A stretch of 64,000 nucleotides of DNA, taken from Candidula unifasciata. Its lineage: Eukaryota > Mollusca > Gastropoda > Stylommatophora > Geomitridae. Position numbers and translations under genes: made by a program. Below the pieces are notes generated by a model, which saw only the letters and a list, made by a program, of their open reading frames with translations, was not told the origin of the DNA and did not search any database. Location of the stretch: NCBI GenBank assembly GCA_905116865.2, contig CAJHNH020000843.1, positions 96,909-160,908 on the forward strand. Reading direction: 5' to 3'. Position 1 is the first letter of the stretch. Each line of letters begins with the position of its first letter. Positions 1 through 11,309 of the stretch are shown in pieces.

Positions 1-170
1 GTTAGATCATAGAGACCTGCTGTTAGGACAGTTTTTGGGGTACGGAATCTCAGGAGACCGCCATACTGCTGAAACTTGTCGACGACGACCGTAGATTTTC
101 TCAGTTTCCATCCCTCCTTTGCCTGCCACTTATCCATCCTCACGCAACTATCTTCCGTGTTTATTTTGTA

Positions 171-173
<3 letters not shown>

Positions 174-239
<66 letters not shown>
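174..239. repeat. (CT)n microsatellite
   Basis: Near-perfect CT dinucleotide run of about 66 bp. The Ser/Leu and Arg/Glu reading frames across it are translations of the repeat and not genes. Confidence 0.97.
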
Positions 240-242
<3 letters not shown>

Positions 243-528
243 CTATATCTCTCTCTCGCTTGCTCCGTATCTCGCTACAGAAAGTATCGACAGATTCCTC
301 GGTCTCCTGTGTGCGGTATTCACTCGCATTATTGCAATCAGGATGAGGCCGTATGCTCACTGAACCATTCTCTGTCCATATCCTGGATTGCGTTACTGTG
401 CTGGGATTATATTGCACCTTGTTAGTGACAGCTAGGAAATATTTCTTTGACCAACGCTGTCTGTGTTTTCAACGCTTGTTTTTAGTGTTGTTATTTTTAC
501 TATGAGACAGTATAACATTTCCACAAGA

Positions 529-678
529 TATAAATATTTAGCTACAAAATGTAAATATTTAGTCACATGATGTAAATATTTAGTCACAAGTTGGAAATAT
601 TTCGTCACTAAATGGAAATATTTGGCCACAAGTTAGAAATATTTATCCACGTGATGCAAATATTTAGTCACACGATGG
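529..678. repeat. 21-bp minisatellite, about 7 degenerate copies
   Basis: The core AAATATTTAGTCACATGATG recurs every 21 bp with substitutions. Because 21 is a multiple of three, the - strand frame reads as a heptad-like series (LVTKYFQ, HVTKYLH). I treat that as a by-product of the period, since there is no start context, splice site or homologous domain. Confidence 0.8.
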
Positions 679-756
679 ACAAATTTCCATTTTAGAAAAA
701 TATTTAACTGTGTTAATTCGTTTCACGATTTAATTTTCCTGAGCATTTTAGTGTTT

Positions 757-1060
757 CCTCTTCTTATTCCTAACATTCACCAGTTGTAGACGCCGGTGGG
801 AAACTCTGGGTGTTCGTCCACCTCCAGACTTTACTCTGGTTCTCGAACATAAGTGTTGCGTGCAAATCCGTTTCACAGATTTGGCTTATTTGTATGCACA
901 CTCTTGGCTCCGTGTCTCTTAGGAATATGCATTCCTAATTCGAAAGACACCCCCTATTAGTCGAGTGCTACTACATACTTGGTGGGGAGGCAGTGGGTCT
1001 ATTCTTGTTTCCCCCACAATGTGGCCCCGAAACCCACACGGGGAGTATTAGGATTTTATT
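757..1060 (-). mobile_element. Family C interspersed repeat (SINE-like)
   Basis: This sequence matches 3633-3965 and 20465-20770 along most of its length. Shared landmarks are TGTTCGTCCACCTCCAGA, ATTAGTCG and GGGTCTATTCTTGTT. On the - strand it ends in an AAGAAG-rich tail, which sets the orientation. No coding potential is seen. The family name is local to this annotation. The dispersed, tailed structure suggests a SINE or a short LINE 3' end. Confidence 0.7.
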
Positions 1061-1129
1061 CCAGCAATTATCTTTTTTTTTTTTTTTCAAACTGTCTCGT
1101 GGCTTTTTCACAGAGGTACGAGAGTCGCA

Positions 1130-1244
1130 CGGCGTGATGCTGACCACATCACCCATCTTGTGCCGATTGGTCTATAAAAATATAGGTCTAGCCCTATATG
1201 CCCTATATGCCTAATGGCTTGCAAAAAGGGTCCTTTACTTTACT
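1130..1244 (+). mobile_element. SINE A, 5'-truncated, with perfect 13-bp TSD
   Basis: The 3' part of SINE A (GCTGACCACATCACCCA, GATTGGTCTATAAAAATA, a CTTTACTTTACTT tail) is flanked by TACGAGAGTCGCA at 1117-1129 and 1245-1257. Exact flanking duplications with loss of the tRNA head are the signature of target-primed reverse transcription by a LINE. The clean TSD points to a fairly recent insertion. Confidence 0.9.
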
Positions 1245-1364
1245 TACGAGAGTCGCATCGTGAAAGAGATTCAGGTCTCATCGCATAGTGTTCCCAAAGT
1301 CAGCTGCAGGGGCACTTAAACCAACCTTCATTCTGGAGACAGCACATACATTTTTAGACTGAAG

Positions 1365-1480
1365 TATACTTTGGTTGTCGCTTTAGTGCAGTTGGTAGAT
1401 CACTTAATTGCTTGCGGTGTGATCATGTGTTCCAATCGTTTCCCATCCTTTACGATTTTTGTAGTTACGTGGTCTCTCGT
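1365..1480 (+). mobile_element. Degenerate tRNA-like SINE head
   Basis: TTTAGTGCAGTTGGTAGATC resembles an A box and GTGTTCCAATCG a decayed B box at tRNA-like spacing. The body downstream does not clearly match the other SINE copies, so this may be an old insertion or chance similarity. Confidence 0.35.
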
Positions 1481-1675
1481 GTGGATCCAGTCAAAGGTGG
1501 GTGCTCTAGAAATTTCGTGGAAAGATTTGCGTGATACTGGCAGCACCAGTTGTCGATAAACTAGTATATTTACTGATAATATGAATATATGCGCATACGT
1601 ATTATGCTGTGAACTGGAGTCGGTTACACATTTTTTCCCCGCATATATACTTTACACTGCATGCAAGACGTTTCT

Positions 1676-1925
1676 TTTTCTTCTCCTTCTACTCCTCCTC
1701 CTTCTGCTTCCCCTTCTTCTTCTTCTTCTTCTTCTTCTTCTTCTTCTTCTTCTTCTTCTTCTTCTTCTTCTTCTTCTTCTTCTTCTTCTTCTTCTTCTTC
1801 TTCTTCTTCGTGTTCTATTTCTTCCTATTATCATTCTTCTGCTTCTTCTTCTATTTCCACTCCTCCTCCCCCTTCCGCTTTCTCCTCCTTGTTATTGTTG
1901 TTCTTCTTCTTCATCACCACGGAGA
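1676..1925. repeat. (CTT)n microsatellite with imperfect edges
   Basis: A pure CTT core spans about 1712-1809, flanked by CTC/CTT-rich degenerate sequence. It produces poly-Leu, poly-Phe, poly-Ser and, on the - strand, poly-Arg frames that should be ignored. Confidence 0.97.
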
Positions 1926-1949
1926 CAGTAGTATCATTGGACACTAACT

Positions 1950-2373
1950 GACCTAATAAGCTGCACTGCCGCCGCGAATCTCTTGTTATCTTCTAGGCAA
2001 TGTTGAAAATGTAAACATCCTAGTTTTTTCTTTTTTTTTTTGGTCCGGATTCTCCCTCCTCCCACTTTAGGGGTTTTGTGGGAAAATGTAACTTTTGCAC
2101 ACAGATGCTTTCGGTGTCTGATTTACTGCACCGAGGCTTTGACTGGCATTTCAAAGAGCTGCATCTCGGAACCGGAAGCGGATGTGTCACGTGTTATATC
2201 AGAGACAACATGGATCCCACTGGCTCTAAACTGTCTATGAGAAGCGTGTCAATGAAAAGCAGTAGATTTCCGAACGAGAGATTTGTTTCTTATTGTTTCA
2301 ATCATTTTAATGTGTCGTTGATACTGAGGTTACACTGTGGCATGTCGCTAGTACATATAATAATAAGGTTGAG

Positions 2374-2406
<33 letters not shown>

Positions 2407-2785
2407 GTAATGAATTAGTAATTAATTTTTATAATGTTACTGGCATCGCTACGTTTAAACGGAATTCAAACATTTGGCAGTTACTAAAAATCTGGTACAA
2501 TGTTTCTATCAACTCTTCGAAAAATCCGCATCGATTTAGAATTTTAATATTTTCCTTTGGTTTTCTGGTCGATTTAAGCTAAACTGGGTTGTAGTACATG
2601 TCCTCGGAAATATGAAGGATATGAAGGCGGCCGGCATGATGTGACCATATCACCTAATAAGTTCTCATCTTTTCTATTCTGCTACCCTTTATCGCCCCCC
2701 CCCCTCCCTCCTTAATCACACCAAGTCGTCTTATCTTTTTCAATCGCTTGCAACTTAACCTATATTTTCTCTACCTGTTCAAGTT
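1950..2785. other. Unassigned; poly-T run at 2380-2406
   Basis: No recognisable element. Two overlapping + frames stay open across about 2078-2370 after GCACACAG, and a 110-codon frame there contains LLHRGFDWHFKELHLG, but there is no convincing donor site and no homology I recognise. A C run lies at 2694-2704. Confidence 0.4.
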
Positions 2786-2787
2786 CT

Positions 2788-2812
2788 CCTCTATCTCCCT
2801 TCTCTCTCTCTG

Positions 2813-2857
<45 letters not shown>

Positions 2858-2883
2858 CTGTGTGTGTGTGTGTGTGTGTGTGT
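2788..2883. repeat. (CT)n followed by (GT)n
   Basis: A CT-rich tract merges into GT repeats from about 2860. It is a simple-sequence repeat; the frames across it are low complexity. Confidence 0.95.
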
Positions 2884-3632
2884 TTAAATCTACAATATTT
2901 CTATGCGTTAACGGGTTCCAGTGCGAAGAATGTGTCCTATCCATCACCAGCGTTTTTTCTCCACTTCTTTACTTATTTCGCACACCAGTATTTACTTCAG
3001 ATGTGTCTGTTAGTCTTTCCCCAGTGGAGAATTATGACGTTTCATGTCTTTATATGTTGTCTTCACTAATAATTGTGTGTGAGGCCCCACAGTGCCTCTT
3101 CTTCAATTTGCAGAAAGATACACATACTCAATGCGACACGCGTTAACAACAGTTTTTTACTACAATTTTATGTGAACATCCAAATCTGAGTTAGCAGTTG
3201 TGAATGGCTCTACTCGGTGAAACCGTAACCTAAAAAATAAATAAAAAACATCCCCGTGTCAAAGTTATGTCTGCAAACTAGAATCGATCCACCTCCCGGC
3301 GTCAGGTTACCACGAGTGATGGACAGAGACTGGCGGTCGTTCTACAACCGTTTTCGACAATAATGGGTTTGTCGTGTGATTTTTGTGCCGTTGATCTCAG
3401 TCTGTTGTCGGCAAGTGACCGCCAATATTAGGCCGTGTCACGCGCTAGTTGAATAAACAACGACTTTCATCTATCGAGTTTTTCTGGCGCAAACTACCGT
3501 CTGTATCCTTCACTGTTTTGCTTTTCCGTGTTTGGTGTATTCTATTTGTGAAAAGGACAAACTGTTTAAACAACGCGTTTCTGAATAAATTATTTATTGC
3601 AATTCTTTTGATACATTCTTGTTGATAATTTT
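2884..3632. other. Unassigned stretch
   Basis: Mostly AT-rich unique-looking sequence. I see no ORF with coding character, no repeat shared with the rest of the window and no tRNA-like motif. Confidence 0.5.
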
Positions 3633-3965
3633 CGTTTTTTTTTTTTTTTTTTTGGGGTGATATTTTTTTTTTCTTCCTGTTCGCACACTGTAAACTCCAG
3701 AGGAAGATTCTAGCTGTTCGTCCACCTCCAGAAGTTAGTTTTGCTCCACAATCTGGGTATTGCATGCATGTCCATTTTACAAATCTGGCTTTTTGTATAT
3801 AGACTGTTAGTTCCTTACCTCTCAGGCAGAAGCATTCCGACTTCGATGGATGCCCCAGTTAGTCGACTCCTAAGACATACTTCTTGGAAAAGCAGTAGGT
3901 CTATTCTTGTTCTCCCAAAAAATAAGGCCCTAAGAACCCACACGGGAAGTTGTGAAATTTTTATA
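3633..3965 (-). mobile_element. Family C interspersed repeat
   Basis: Aligns by eye with 757-1060 and 20465-20770 (shared TGTTCGTCCACCTCCAGAAG, ATTCCGACTTCGATG, AGTCGACTCC, GGTCTATTCTTGTTCTCC). The poly-T and CTTCC start at the left would be an A/GAA-rich 3' tail on the - strand. Confidence 0.7.
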
Positions 3966-3984
3966 ATGTGCAAATATTTAAAGC

Positions 3985-4180
3985 TGGGGATGTGGATTTG
4001 CTAGACACGTGCCTGCTGGCCTGAAAGTCATGGGTTCGATTCCGCATCGTAACGGGCTGTTATAATTTACCAAAGGATCTTAGGTCTTTCATGCCTGAAA
4101 TGGATGCCGATACGGAATAGGTGTCCAGGCAAGTAAATGCTTCCGAGGTGAAGATGATCACATCACACAGCAAATGCAAA
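3985..4180 (+). mobile_element. tRNA-derived SINE copy
   Basis: Contains GCTAGACACGTGCCTGCTGG and a near-canonical RNA polymerase III B box GGTTCGATTCC at 4033. The downstream body has GAAGATGATCACATCACAC, a decayed version of the SINE A GACCACATCACCC block. Confidence 0.65.
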
Positions 4181-4399
4181 TAAATCTTTAAATTTGTGAA
4201 TATAGCACCATATACATCGTTTTTATCAATTGCATGAAAAGAGTCCATGCTAAATTTTTTTTTAATTATCATAATGTTAAAAATCTTCCATAGCGTTGTT
4301 GTTTAATTCCGGTATGTTTTTTTGTTTTTTCCATTTCCTGTTTTTAAATTTATATTCAAGATATAGTGTGTAGTTTCAATGAATTTTTATAACTTTCAT

Positions 4400-4747
4400 T
4401 CGTTATGATACGTGTAACGCCGTTTTAATTTGTTTTCTCATTCTGGACTTATACGTGTAACGCTATTTTAGTTTTTCTTTTTTTTTTAACTATCCCAGTG
4501 TTATACGTGTAACTGTTTTAATTTGTTCCCTATTCAGGTCTTAGACGTGTAACGCTTTCCCATTCCGGTGTTATACGTGAAACGCTGTTTTAATTTGTTT
4601 TCCCATTCCGGTGTTATACGGGTAATGTTATTTTAATTTTTTTTTCCTATTCCGGTTATATAAGTGTAATGCTGATTTAATTTATTTTCCGTTTCCGGTA
4701 TTATACGTGTAACGCTATTTTAATTTGTTTTCCCATTCCGGTGTTTT
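4400..4747. repeat. ~43-bp degenerate minisatellite, about 8 copies
   Basis: Repeating unit centred on TTATACGTGTAACGCTG followed by TTTTAATTTGTTTTCCCATT and CCGGTG. Unit length varies (roughly 30-55 bp) through T-run changes and one short copy. Non-coding. Confidence 0.85.
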
Positions 4748-4954
4748 TCGACGTCTAGTTTGCTATATTTCTAGACACTCCTAGCTCAACAAAGCGCTTC
4801 CGTGAATGAAAAGCCTCTGTATAAATTATTCAGCGCAATGTTTCAAATGGATGTTCACTCATAGATTTTACAAATCTTATTGCAACAAAAGGGCATATAT
4901 TGTGTTTAACAAGTTTTTCTCACAATTTAGTTCACGCAACGAATAAACTAGCAA

Positions 4955-5150
4955 ATTTAGCCTAGTGGTTAGACACTCGTCTGTCAGCCCAAAAGTCTTG
5001 AGTTTAATTTTAAATCCACAATGGTCTGGATAAAAGTTACCTTGGCTACATGACTGATTTACCTTTAAATAGATACCAGAAATGTTATGGGAAGTCAAGG
5101 CGACCAGAGTACTATTGACCACATCACGCATGCTCAGGAAGTTAGAAATA
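4955..5150 (+). mobile_element. tRNA-derived SINE A copy
   Basis: The head TAGCCTAGTGGTTAGACAC is a good A box; the B-box area TTGAGTTTAATTTT is decayed. The body has AGATACCAG and TTGACCACATCACGCA as in the other SINE A copies. Confidence 0.75.
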
Positions 5151-5179
5151 GGATGGGTTTGAAGACAGTGGTTGGAGTC

Positions 5180-5790
5180 CTCCGAGACGGTGGGGGCTGA
5201 CAAAGATCAGATACATTTTGGTTCCATAGCACGCATGGAAGGACATGAGCTAGCTGGTTGGCTTGCAACGAAGTCTACAGTGAAGGGTGGACGAGCCATG
5301 GAAAAGGCTGATATATTGAATCCATTACTTAGTCTTATTCAAGGTTTCAACTTTACTACAATCGGGTTTCCCCATACTTTCTTAATTCCTGTGCCAGTAA
5401 CAACCAAATGAAATGTCCCTCGCTATCCCATTTGATTAGCTAGTGAACAAACAATTAGTCCTGGCACAATCCAGAAATATGTGCACGCAGTAAGTGCTAA
5501 ACATTTGGTCATTGATAGTCCTCCATATTAGAATGCACTACGAGAAAAAACGTGTTTGCGAAAATCGAGTCACTGTGAATCTGCAAACATCACCAGACTG
5601 TAAAAACAATCTGTTGAAATTGATGCGGCCAGACAAGAACATTATGGAGGAAGCCAAAGAAGAATATGAAACCAACACAGAACTGATATCGTCAGCCGCT
5701 ACAGGCTGCAAAAATTACTCAGGAGGGGATGCGAGCACTTATGGACTGAATGGTTCGTTGTGCAAAGAGGATGATCTGCCTAATTGACTC
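5180..5790 (+). pseudogene. LINE ORF2 C-terminal remnant (RNase H and tail)
   Basis: One frame reads GHELAGWLATKSTVKGGRAM then EKADILNP, resembling the end of a retrotransposon RNase H domain (compare GHAGVVGN...ADRLAG and GRPMDHADVVNALRE at 9.0-9.2 kb). Near 5725, in another frame, the sequence reads RRGCEHLWTEWF, matching the SEHLW block that ends the same LINE group at 27.2 kb. Frameshifts and stops break it. The resemblance is by eye and diverged, so this is a moderate call. Confidence 0.45.
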
Positions 5791-5867
5791 ATCTAATGCC
5801 AAACTATTGCGTCCATCTAGAGCCAACTGGTCTTTTTAATTAGGCTAGCACCATGTGTCCAATGTTC

Positions 5868-6446
5868 CCGGTGTGGGTTCCGGGGCCACATTGTGGGGGA
5901 AAAGCAAGAATATATCCACTGTCTCCTAGCAAGTATGTCGTAGGAGTTGGTTAAATGGAAGGGGTCGCTTAATTCGAGGCCCGAGTCCATCTGCTTAAGC
6001 GACAAGGAACAACTAGCAATATCACCAGTAATTGCTCAGAAGACAGCCCAGTTAATTGCAAGAACACAACCAACGGATGGCACAATAAGGAACTCATGAC
6101 CTAATCAGATCCAAACATGCACAATGAGACAGACATGATCTTGCCGTCCAGATAGACAGGAAAGACATAAAATAAAGCACCAAAAACTACGCATTGAAAT
6201 AGTAACACAATTTTTGCCATAATAATAACCGATATTGACAAGGACGAGCACCCTAGTCAGAAGTTGAACGTGGTTAATTCAAACTGAACGAATGAACGAA
6301 CAACCAACTGCCCACAAATAAACTAGTCAAACAGATGTACACGCTAAACTCAGGCCTTGGTACAAAGCCAAAGACCAACTGGGCGAACAGCCAGGACTTC
6401 TCGCCGGAGTTTTACAGCCAGTGAACAAAGAAGAAGAAGATATGTC
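5868..6446 (+). mobile_element. Family C repeat split by an insertion
   Basis: The left part (5868-6013) and right part (6298-6446) join into one family C copy in the same order as at 17966-18165. The right end finishes in ACAAAGAAGAAGAAGA, the tail that orients this family. The intervening 284 bp is annotated separately. Confidence 0.65.
6014..6297. mobile_element. Unidentified 284-bp insertion within family C
   Basis: Bounded by GAACAAC at 6007-6013 and 6298-6304, exactly where family C should be continuous. The interior is AT-rich with no ORF, tRNA box or clear inverted ends, so the class is unknown. A 7-bp repeat can arise by chance, and the break in family C is the stronger evidence. 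Confidence 0.5.
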
Positions 6447-6449
6447 CGT

Positions 6450-6934
6450 TTTGGCACTGCCATGTAAATAAACCCATAATTATTTATTACAACATTCATC
6501 ATCATTTCACAGAATCAACTTTTTTCTGTCTCTCGGTCCACTTGTCCTATCTTGTCTTCTACGTTGGTCGATTTCTGAATCCCCAAGACCGAATCGTTGA
6601 ACTGAATGAAAAGCTATTCAATAAATTATTTAAAGTAGGCCTAGTTGACTATTCCTTTGTTCTGTAGAAACAGTGAGACCTGTCGGTTTTCATGGCTGAA
6701 ATGGTTGTCGTATTTTTTATTTAGAGCAATCTCTTCTCAATACAAGGTGCACTGTGTGTATGCGTTTGCAAACGGTGTTTCTGCAAGACCGGTTGTGTTT
6801 GTAAAGTTGCTTTAGAAAAGCGATTCTATTGTCTTTAAATGGCGTATATGGTCACTAAACGCAGGCGAAAGTAAAAGAGCCTTTTTACATCTGTAGCGCT
6901 TTCCGTAAATGTTGTTTGACTTTCGTTCTTGTAG
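6450..6934. other. Unassigned stretch
   Basis: Nothing recognisable: no coding frame, tandem repeat or shared interspersed element seen. Confidence 0.5.
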
Positions 6935-7090
6935 ACCATTGATCACTCACTGGGTGATGTGGTCAATATAACACTGGCTGCCTTTACGCCCTAGGACTTT
7001 ACCTGATACCTATATTTGGCTGGGTCCACCCGACCTAGAAACGATAATTATTTTTGACTGACGCGGCTTCGAACCCAAGGCGAAGGTTGT
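6935..7090 (-). mobile_element. SINE A copy, reverse orientation
   Basis: Reads CACTGGGTGATGTGGTCAA, CTGCCTTTACGCC and GGCTGGGTCCACC, the reverse complement of the SINE A body, and ends in CTTCGAACCCAAGG, which contains a reverse-complement B box. Confidence 0.8.
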
Positions 7091-7093
7091 CAG

Positions 7094-7180
7094 CATGATG
7101 ATGATGGTGATGGTAATGGTGATGATGGTAATGATGGTGATGATGGTGATGGTGATAATGATGATGATGCTGATGATTAC
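7094..7180. repeat. (GATGGT)n/(GATGAT)n array
   Basis: Imperfect trinucleotide array; the Met-rich frame is an artefact. Confidence 0.9.
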
Positions 7181-7239
7181 GATAAGGATACGAGTAGGCA
7201 GTTTTGTCTTTTTTTTTTTTTTTTTTTTTGGTGAGTGTG

Positions 7240-8745
7240 ACGAAATGACCTCAGTGGTCTCAGAAGTTATATTGTGTTTAATAATTTCTTATGCTCAGAG
7301 AAGGACAAAGAATTATAAGCAATATACACTGAGCCTAAAATAGTTCTAAAACCACTACAAGGGATTTGAGAATTGTTTAAACTTTGTTTCCAGTCCCTCG
7401 CCAGACAAAGCAACCTTGCTTTATGTAACATTACCTAATACTGCTAGAGTTTTCATGCCAGTGTCGATCTCCTGCCCACGGACTGTAGAGGCGAGTAAAG
7501 GGGGGCACCTGTGTGAACCCGAACTTAGTGTCATAAAGGTTACATTTTTTTTTTAGACTTTCAGGGGAATTAGGTGACTGGTAATGACGGCGTTCTTGAC
7601 ACAGTTAGATTAGGTGTAAACTGTGGGCCACTTAAGAATTCCTCATAGAGGAATTCAGTTTGATTTTTTTTTAGCTTTTTGATCTGCAAAGATACCTCAG
7701 GGGCGTTGAGGGGCTCTTGACTAGTAAAGGGAGGAGTTTCTTTTGTCAGACAGATAGAGGTATTTTAAGGCTCTGAAATTCCCTGTTTATCGCTGCCACG
7801 AGCAAGAAACGTCAACCGTAGAGTAATTCTAATGGCTTGATTCGGTTTGCGATGTGAAGTTCCCAGCTCCCTCGATCAGTCTTTTTACCTACATTGCAGT
7901 GGAAGGACCAGGAGAACTGGGCGGAAAAGTGGGAACAGCTAAGAAGGGACTTGTAACAACAAAAGTTAATGTATTTCTGTAACTAAACACACCATTATCA
8001 CTTCATTCTAATCTTAGGTGCTCAGTTGCTATTGACTAAAAATATAAATAATCAAAATTATTGCTTTAATATCAAGTGTATGGTCTTTATGTGCATCAGT
8101 TTTTTTTTGTAATTACTAAACTGTTAAGATTAGCGCTCATAAAATATCTAATTTTGTTTTCCACAAGAAGGTCGACTTGGGTCAACTGCCCAATCATTCA
8201 AAATAATAATATATAGACATCTAAAACCCATTTCATTCTCTTGTGGGCAAGTTCAGTTAAAGTTAATATAAATAACGAGCCAATATGGCTGTTTTCTTGG
8301 ATGCCCTTTTGTCTGTAGCCTCAGTTAATCTGGTGGAGGGAAATGTGTTGAGAGGAAAATCCCTGTAAACCCAAATCAGAGAACCCACGACCCGGGACGT
8401 CACACTAAAAGTGTTGTAATCTAGAACGTCACAGTGAGTGACACAAATAGTACATTTTTTTTAAATTTTTTTTTTTTTTTTTGTCTCTCATGTTCTTGAC
8501 TTTTTCTTTGTCTTTTGGCCTACTGTTTATGTCGCAAATCGTCGTAGAGAGGCGTTGGATGTGTTTCCCTGTATTTTACCATTCTGAATTGTTTGTTTTG
8601 TTTTCCATTCTGTACTGCGAGTGCCTAAACCATTTTCGCTCTTTCTTTCTTGGTCGGCCCTTGCCCTGATGTTCTCTATAGTACGCTCTAGCAGCTGGCT
8701 GATTTTTTGTTTTCCATTCTGATGTAGTGCTTTGATGTTCTATGA
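7240..8745. other. Unassigned; one 21-bp perfect palindrome
   Basis: Contains T runs (8453-8482) and a perfect hairpin at 7636-7656 (GAATTCCTC, ATA, GAGGAATTC). No ORF, SINE head or shared repeat recognised. The frames at 8481-8902 are low-information. Confidence 0.5.
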
Positions 8746-8749
8746 TATA

Positions 8750-9375
8750 GTTCACAGACTGGTCCGTTGTACGAGGATATAAGAGTACATGGGCATTTAC
8801 AGCTTGCTCTTCAGGCACAAAAGTTAAGGAGGCCAACGGTGCCATCTCCATGACCACCACCAGCATGACGATGGAGGTGATGGCGGTGACACAAGCTTTC
8901 ATATGGCTGGGATCACAGGACTATTCCCGCGTGTGTGTGCTTAGTGATTCTTTGAGCATGGTCCGGCGGGTCGAGGCATGCTGGTTACGCAGACAGTGGT
9001 TTGAGTCGTTGCAAAATTCTCCTGTGTGTGCAGTTACTTTCGTATTCGTCCTAGGGCATGCAGGCGTTGTTGGTAATAAGAGAGAATGATAGACTGGCAG
9101 GTGCTGCATTAATTGAAGATGGCCGGCCCATGGATCACGCAGACGTTGTCAATGCCCTTAGAGAGATATAACGTTCTGAGGATTTTGGAAGCAACGTGTC
9201 CTCATCACTGCTAAGAATACGCGTATTGGGAGTAAAGATCGGCACAGCCAAGCATGAGAAGCACACTGGACGCACACGAAGTCTTGTTAACCAACATAGG
9301 ACTGTTACTATTAACCGCACGACGCTGATGAATATGTTGAGAGGGGAATCTAAGTGCCTATGAATGTGTCTGGAG
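8750..9375 (+). pseudogene. LINE ORF2 fragment: RNase H domain and C-terminal tail
   Basis: The + strand reads NGAISMTTTSMTMEVMAVTQ, then VCVLSDSLSMVRRVEACWLR and FVLGHAGVVGN. These fit the E, D and H/N catalytic blocks of an RNase HI domain carried by some non-LTR retrotransposons. After a frameshift near 9085 it continues as DRLAGAALIEDGRPMDHADV and later VKIGTAKHEKHTGRTRSLVN. No reverse transcriptase is retained. The RNase H of such elements removes RNA from the cDNA hybrid during insertion. The same group recurs at 25184-25860, 26510-27300 and 39095-39430. Broken by frameshifts, so non-functional. Confidence 0.85.
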
Positions 9376-9834
9376 TGTTGTGAAGATAATATAACTCATA
9401 ACTAACTCAGAACTCATAATTTACCGGTATTGTGCCTACCATTGTTCTTAGTTTTTCATTGGTGACTGTCTCTTCTTGTTTTTTCCGCCGCCTTTCTTTT
9501 ACATTTCATTTCATTGGTGTAATTTTGATTGTGTGTGTTTTCCCCCCACCTAGAATTGTCTTATTGTTTGTCTATAAAACCTATTTCTGCAGCTACTTTT
9601 CTCACCACAACAGATAGTTCATGATCTACTTTCATAAATCATGATAACTCCTGTTTCTCTTCTGTTAGCCCAGTTAACAGAGATATCATGTGTAGGATAC
9701 TGGTCTTGCTGTTAAATGTTGCTTTATCCTGGACTGTTCCAAGTGCATAAGAACTGTGGGGAAGAGGTGGGGGAATCGCCCCTCTGTAAGGGGGCGAGCA
9801 CTCTTCTCTATCTATAGAAGTTTTACTTTCAAAT
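9376..9834. other. Unassigned stretch
   Basis: AT-rich, with no coding frame or shared repeat identified. Confidence 0.45.
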
Positions 9835-10245
9835 ATGTGTTTATACATTTATATTGACTATTTTGCAGTCGTTAGGAAACAAATACAGGCTTCTACGCTG
9901 GCATGGAGTAAAAAGAATCTTAGAGTACAGTGGACGGAGAAGGAAAACAAAACTGGCAACCTAAAAGGTGCTAACATCATGGACGATTGGTTAGTAATCA
10001 GCCTGTTGTCTCGGAAACTTAAATGTTTGGCCATATCAAACGCTACGGCTGATTGGAAGGGAACAATAATAGCAGAAGGCATCGTACCAGGAAGGAGGCG
10101 TAGCGGCCAACCAGCACGAAGTTGAGCACAAGATATATGTGACACTTTTGTTATGAAAGTACACAAGATGGGAGAACTGGCAAGAGACCCGTTTTCTTTT
10201 AAGGCCGGTCGTGATGAGAACGATGGTCTGCAAAAGACTTGCTAC
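9835..10245 (+). pseudogene. LINE reverse transcriptase C-terminal remnant
   Basis: Pieces in different frames give RKLKCLGHI, GLERNNNSR and PGRRRSGQPARS, followed by KVHKMGELARDPFSF. This order (hydrophobic-GHI, then basic R-GRP, then a W/D-rich end) is the usual C-terminus of RTE/CR1-like endonuclease-reverse transcriptase proteins. Frameshifts interrupt it. Identity to a named clade cannot be set by eye. Confidence 0.6.
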
Positions 10246-10249
10246 AGGA

Positions 10250-11305
10250 TGACGACTTATATTGCTTCAAATATATAACTGAACTTATCTGCTTTTTCAG
10301 CACATTATTATAACGCACTTACACAAGGCCCTCTATATTCCCACGGAAATGTACAAGGTTGCCCCTTTCCCCTTTCCCACACAATGTTGTTGTTTTTTTT
10401 TTTTTTTTCTGGCGAATTTCCTGATCTACTGTAAATATAACTTGTTAAATACTTTTTCCCTCTTCCTGTATCAAGTTACCATAATACTTTCACTCGGGTC
10501 CTGCTACTCTCCCCTTTTTGTTTACTGTAAGTTTGATTAAATATATTTCTAAACAAACGAATAAAAACAACAACAGAAACTACAACAACAAGAAAAGAAA
10601 AAAAAAAGTTTTTAACACACAATTTTGATTTCTGGAATGTCTTCAAACAAAGAAAATTTGAAACACCGAGTTTTCTAATGCATTTTTATTGATATATTTC
10701 AATTAGATACGTGAGATGCAAATAAGAAATTTTTGCCTTGAAATTACGATGACAAAAACCATTCAACATCATATCTAATTCATGCTTAGCGTTTCAATAC
10801 AGCTGTACTTTTACAGGATAATTGTGCCAATAAATAGAAAAACAAAATCTAATCCTACTGTTAAGCGCCCCCCCCCCCCCCCCCCCCCCCAATGTCTCGT
10901 GCTGCTTTGCAGCATTGAAAAACTGCAGAACAACACTGGACTAGATCAACATAATTATTCTGTCTTTTCATTCATAGCATTGACCTGACTGTCATTTAGC
11001 ATCCGTGTATTTTTCACTTGTCTTTTTCTGTCAATAAATCATGCATCCTTACGCGAAAACACACATATACCAACATATATAAACGCTTTATACATGGTCA
11101 TATAAAGGCTATGTGCATCATGTGTGGCTGCACAGGGCGGTACAGCGCGGCAAAATTGTACAAGCTGCAAACTAAAACTAAGAAATAAGAAAGTTAAAAG
11201 ATAGCAATATCTTCATTGCTCTTATCATTTTGAAACTGTACTCCTGTGTAGCACAGAACTGCTCTATGAGAACCCTAAGTTGCATATATGTTTTTTATTA
11301 GCTAT
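10250..11305. other. Unassigned; poly-C run near 10867-10890
   Basis: AT-rich stretch with T runs, an A-rich patch and a ~24-bp C run. No ORF, LINE motif or SINE head seen. Confidence 0.5.
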
Positions 11306-11309
11306 GTAT

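Noticed and set aside
1581..1951. Long Leu/Phe/Ser/Arg open frames
   Set aside because: They are direct translations of a CTT microsatellite in every frame.
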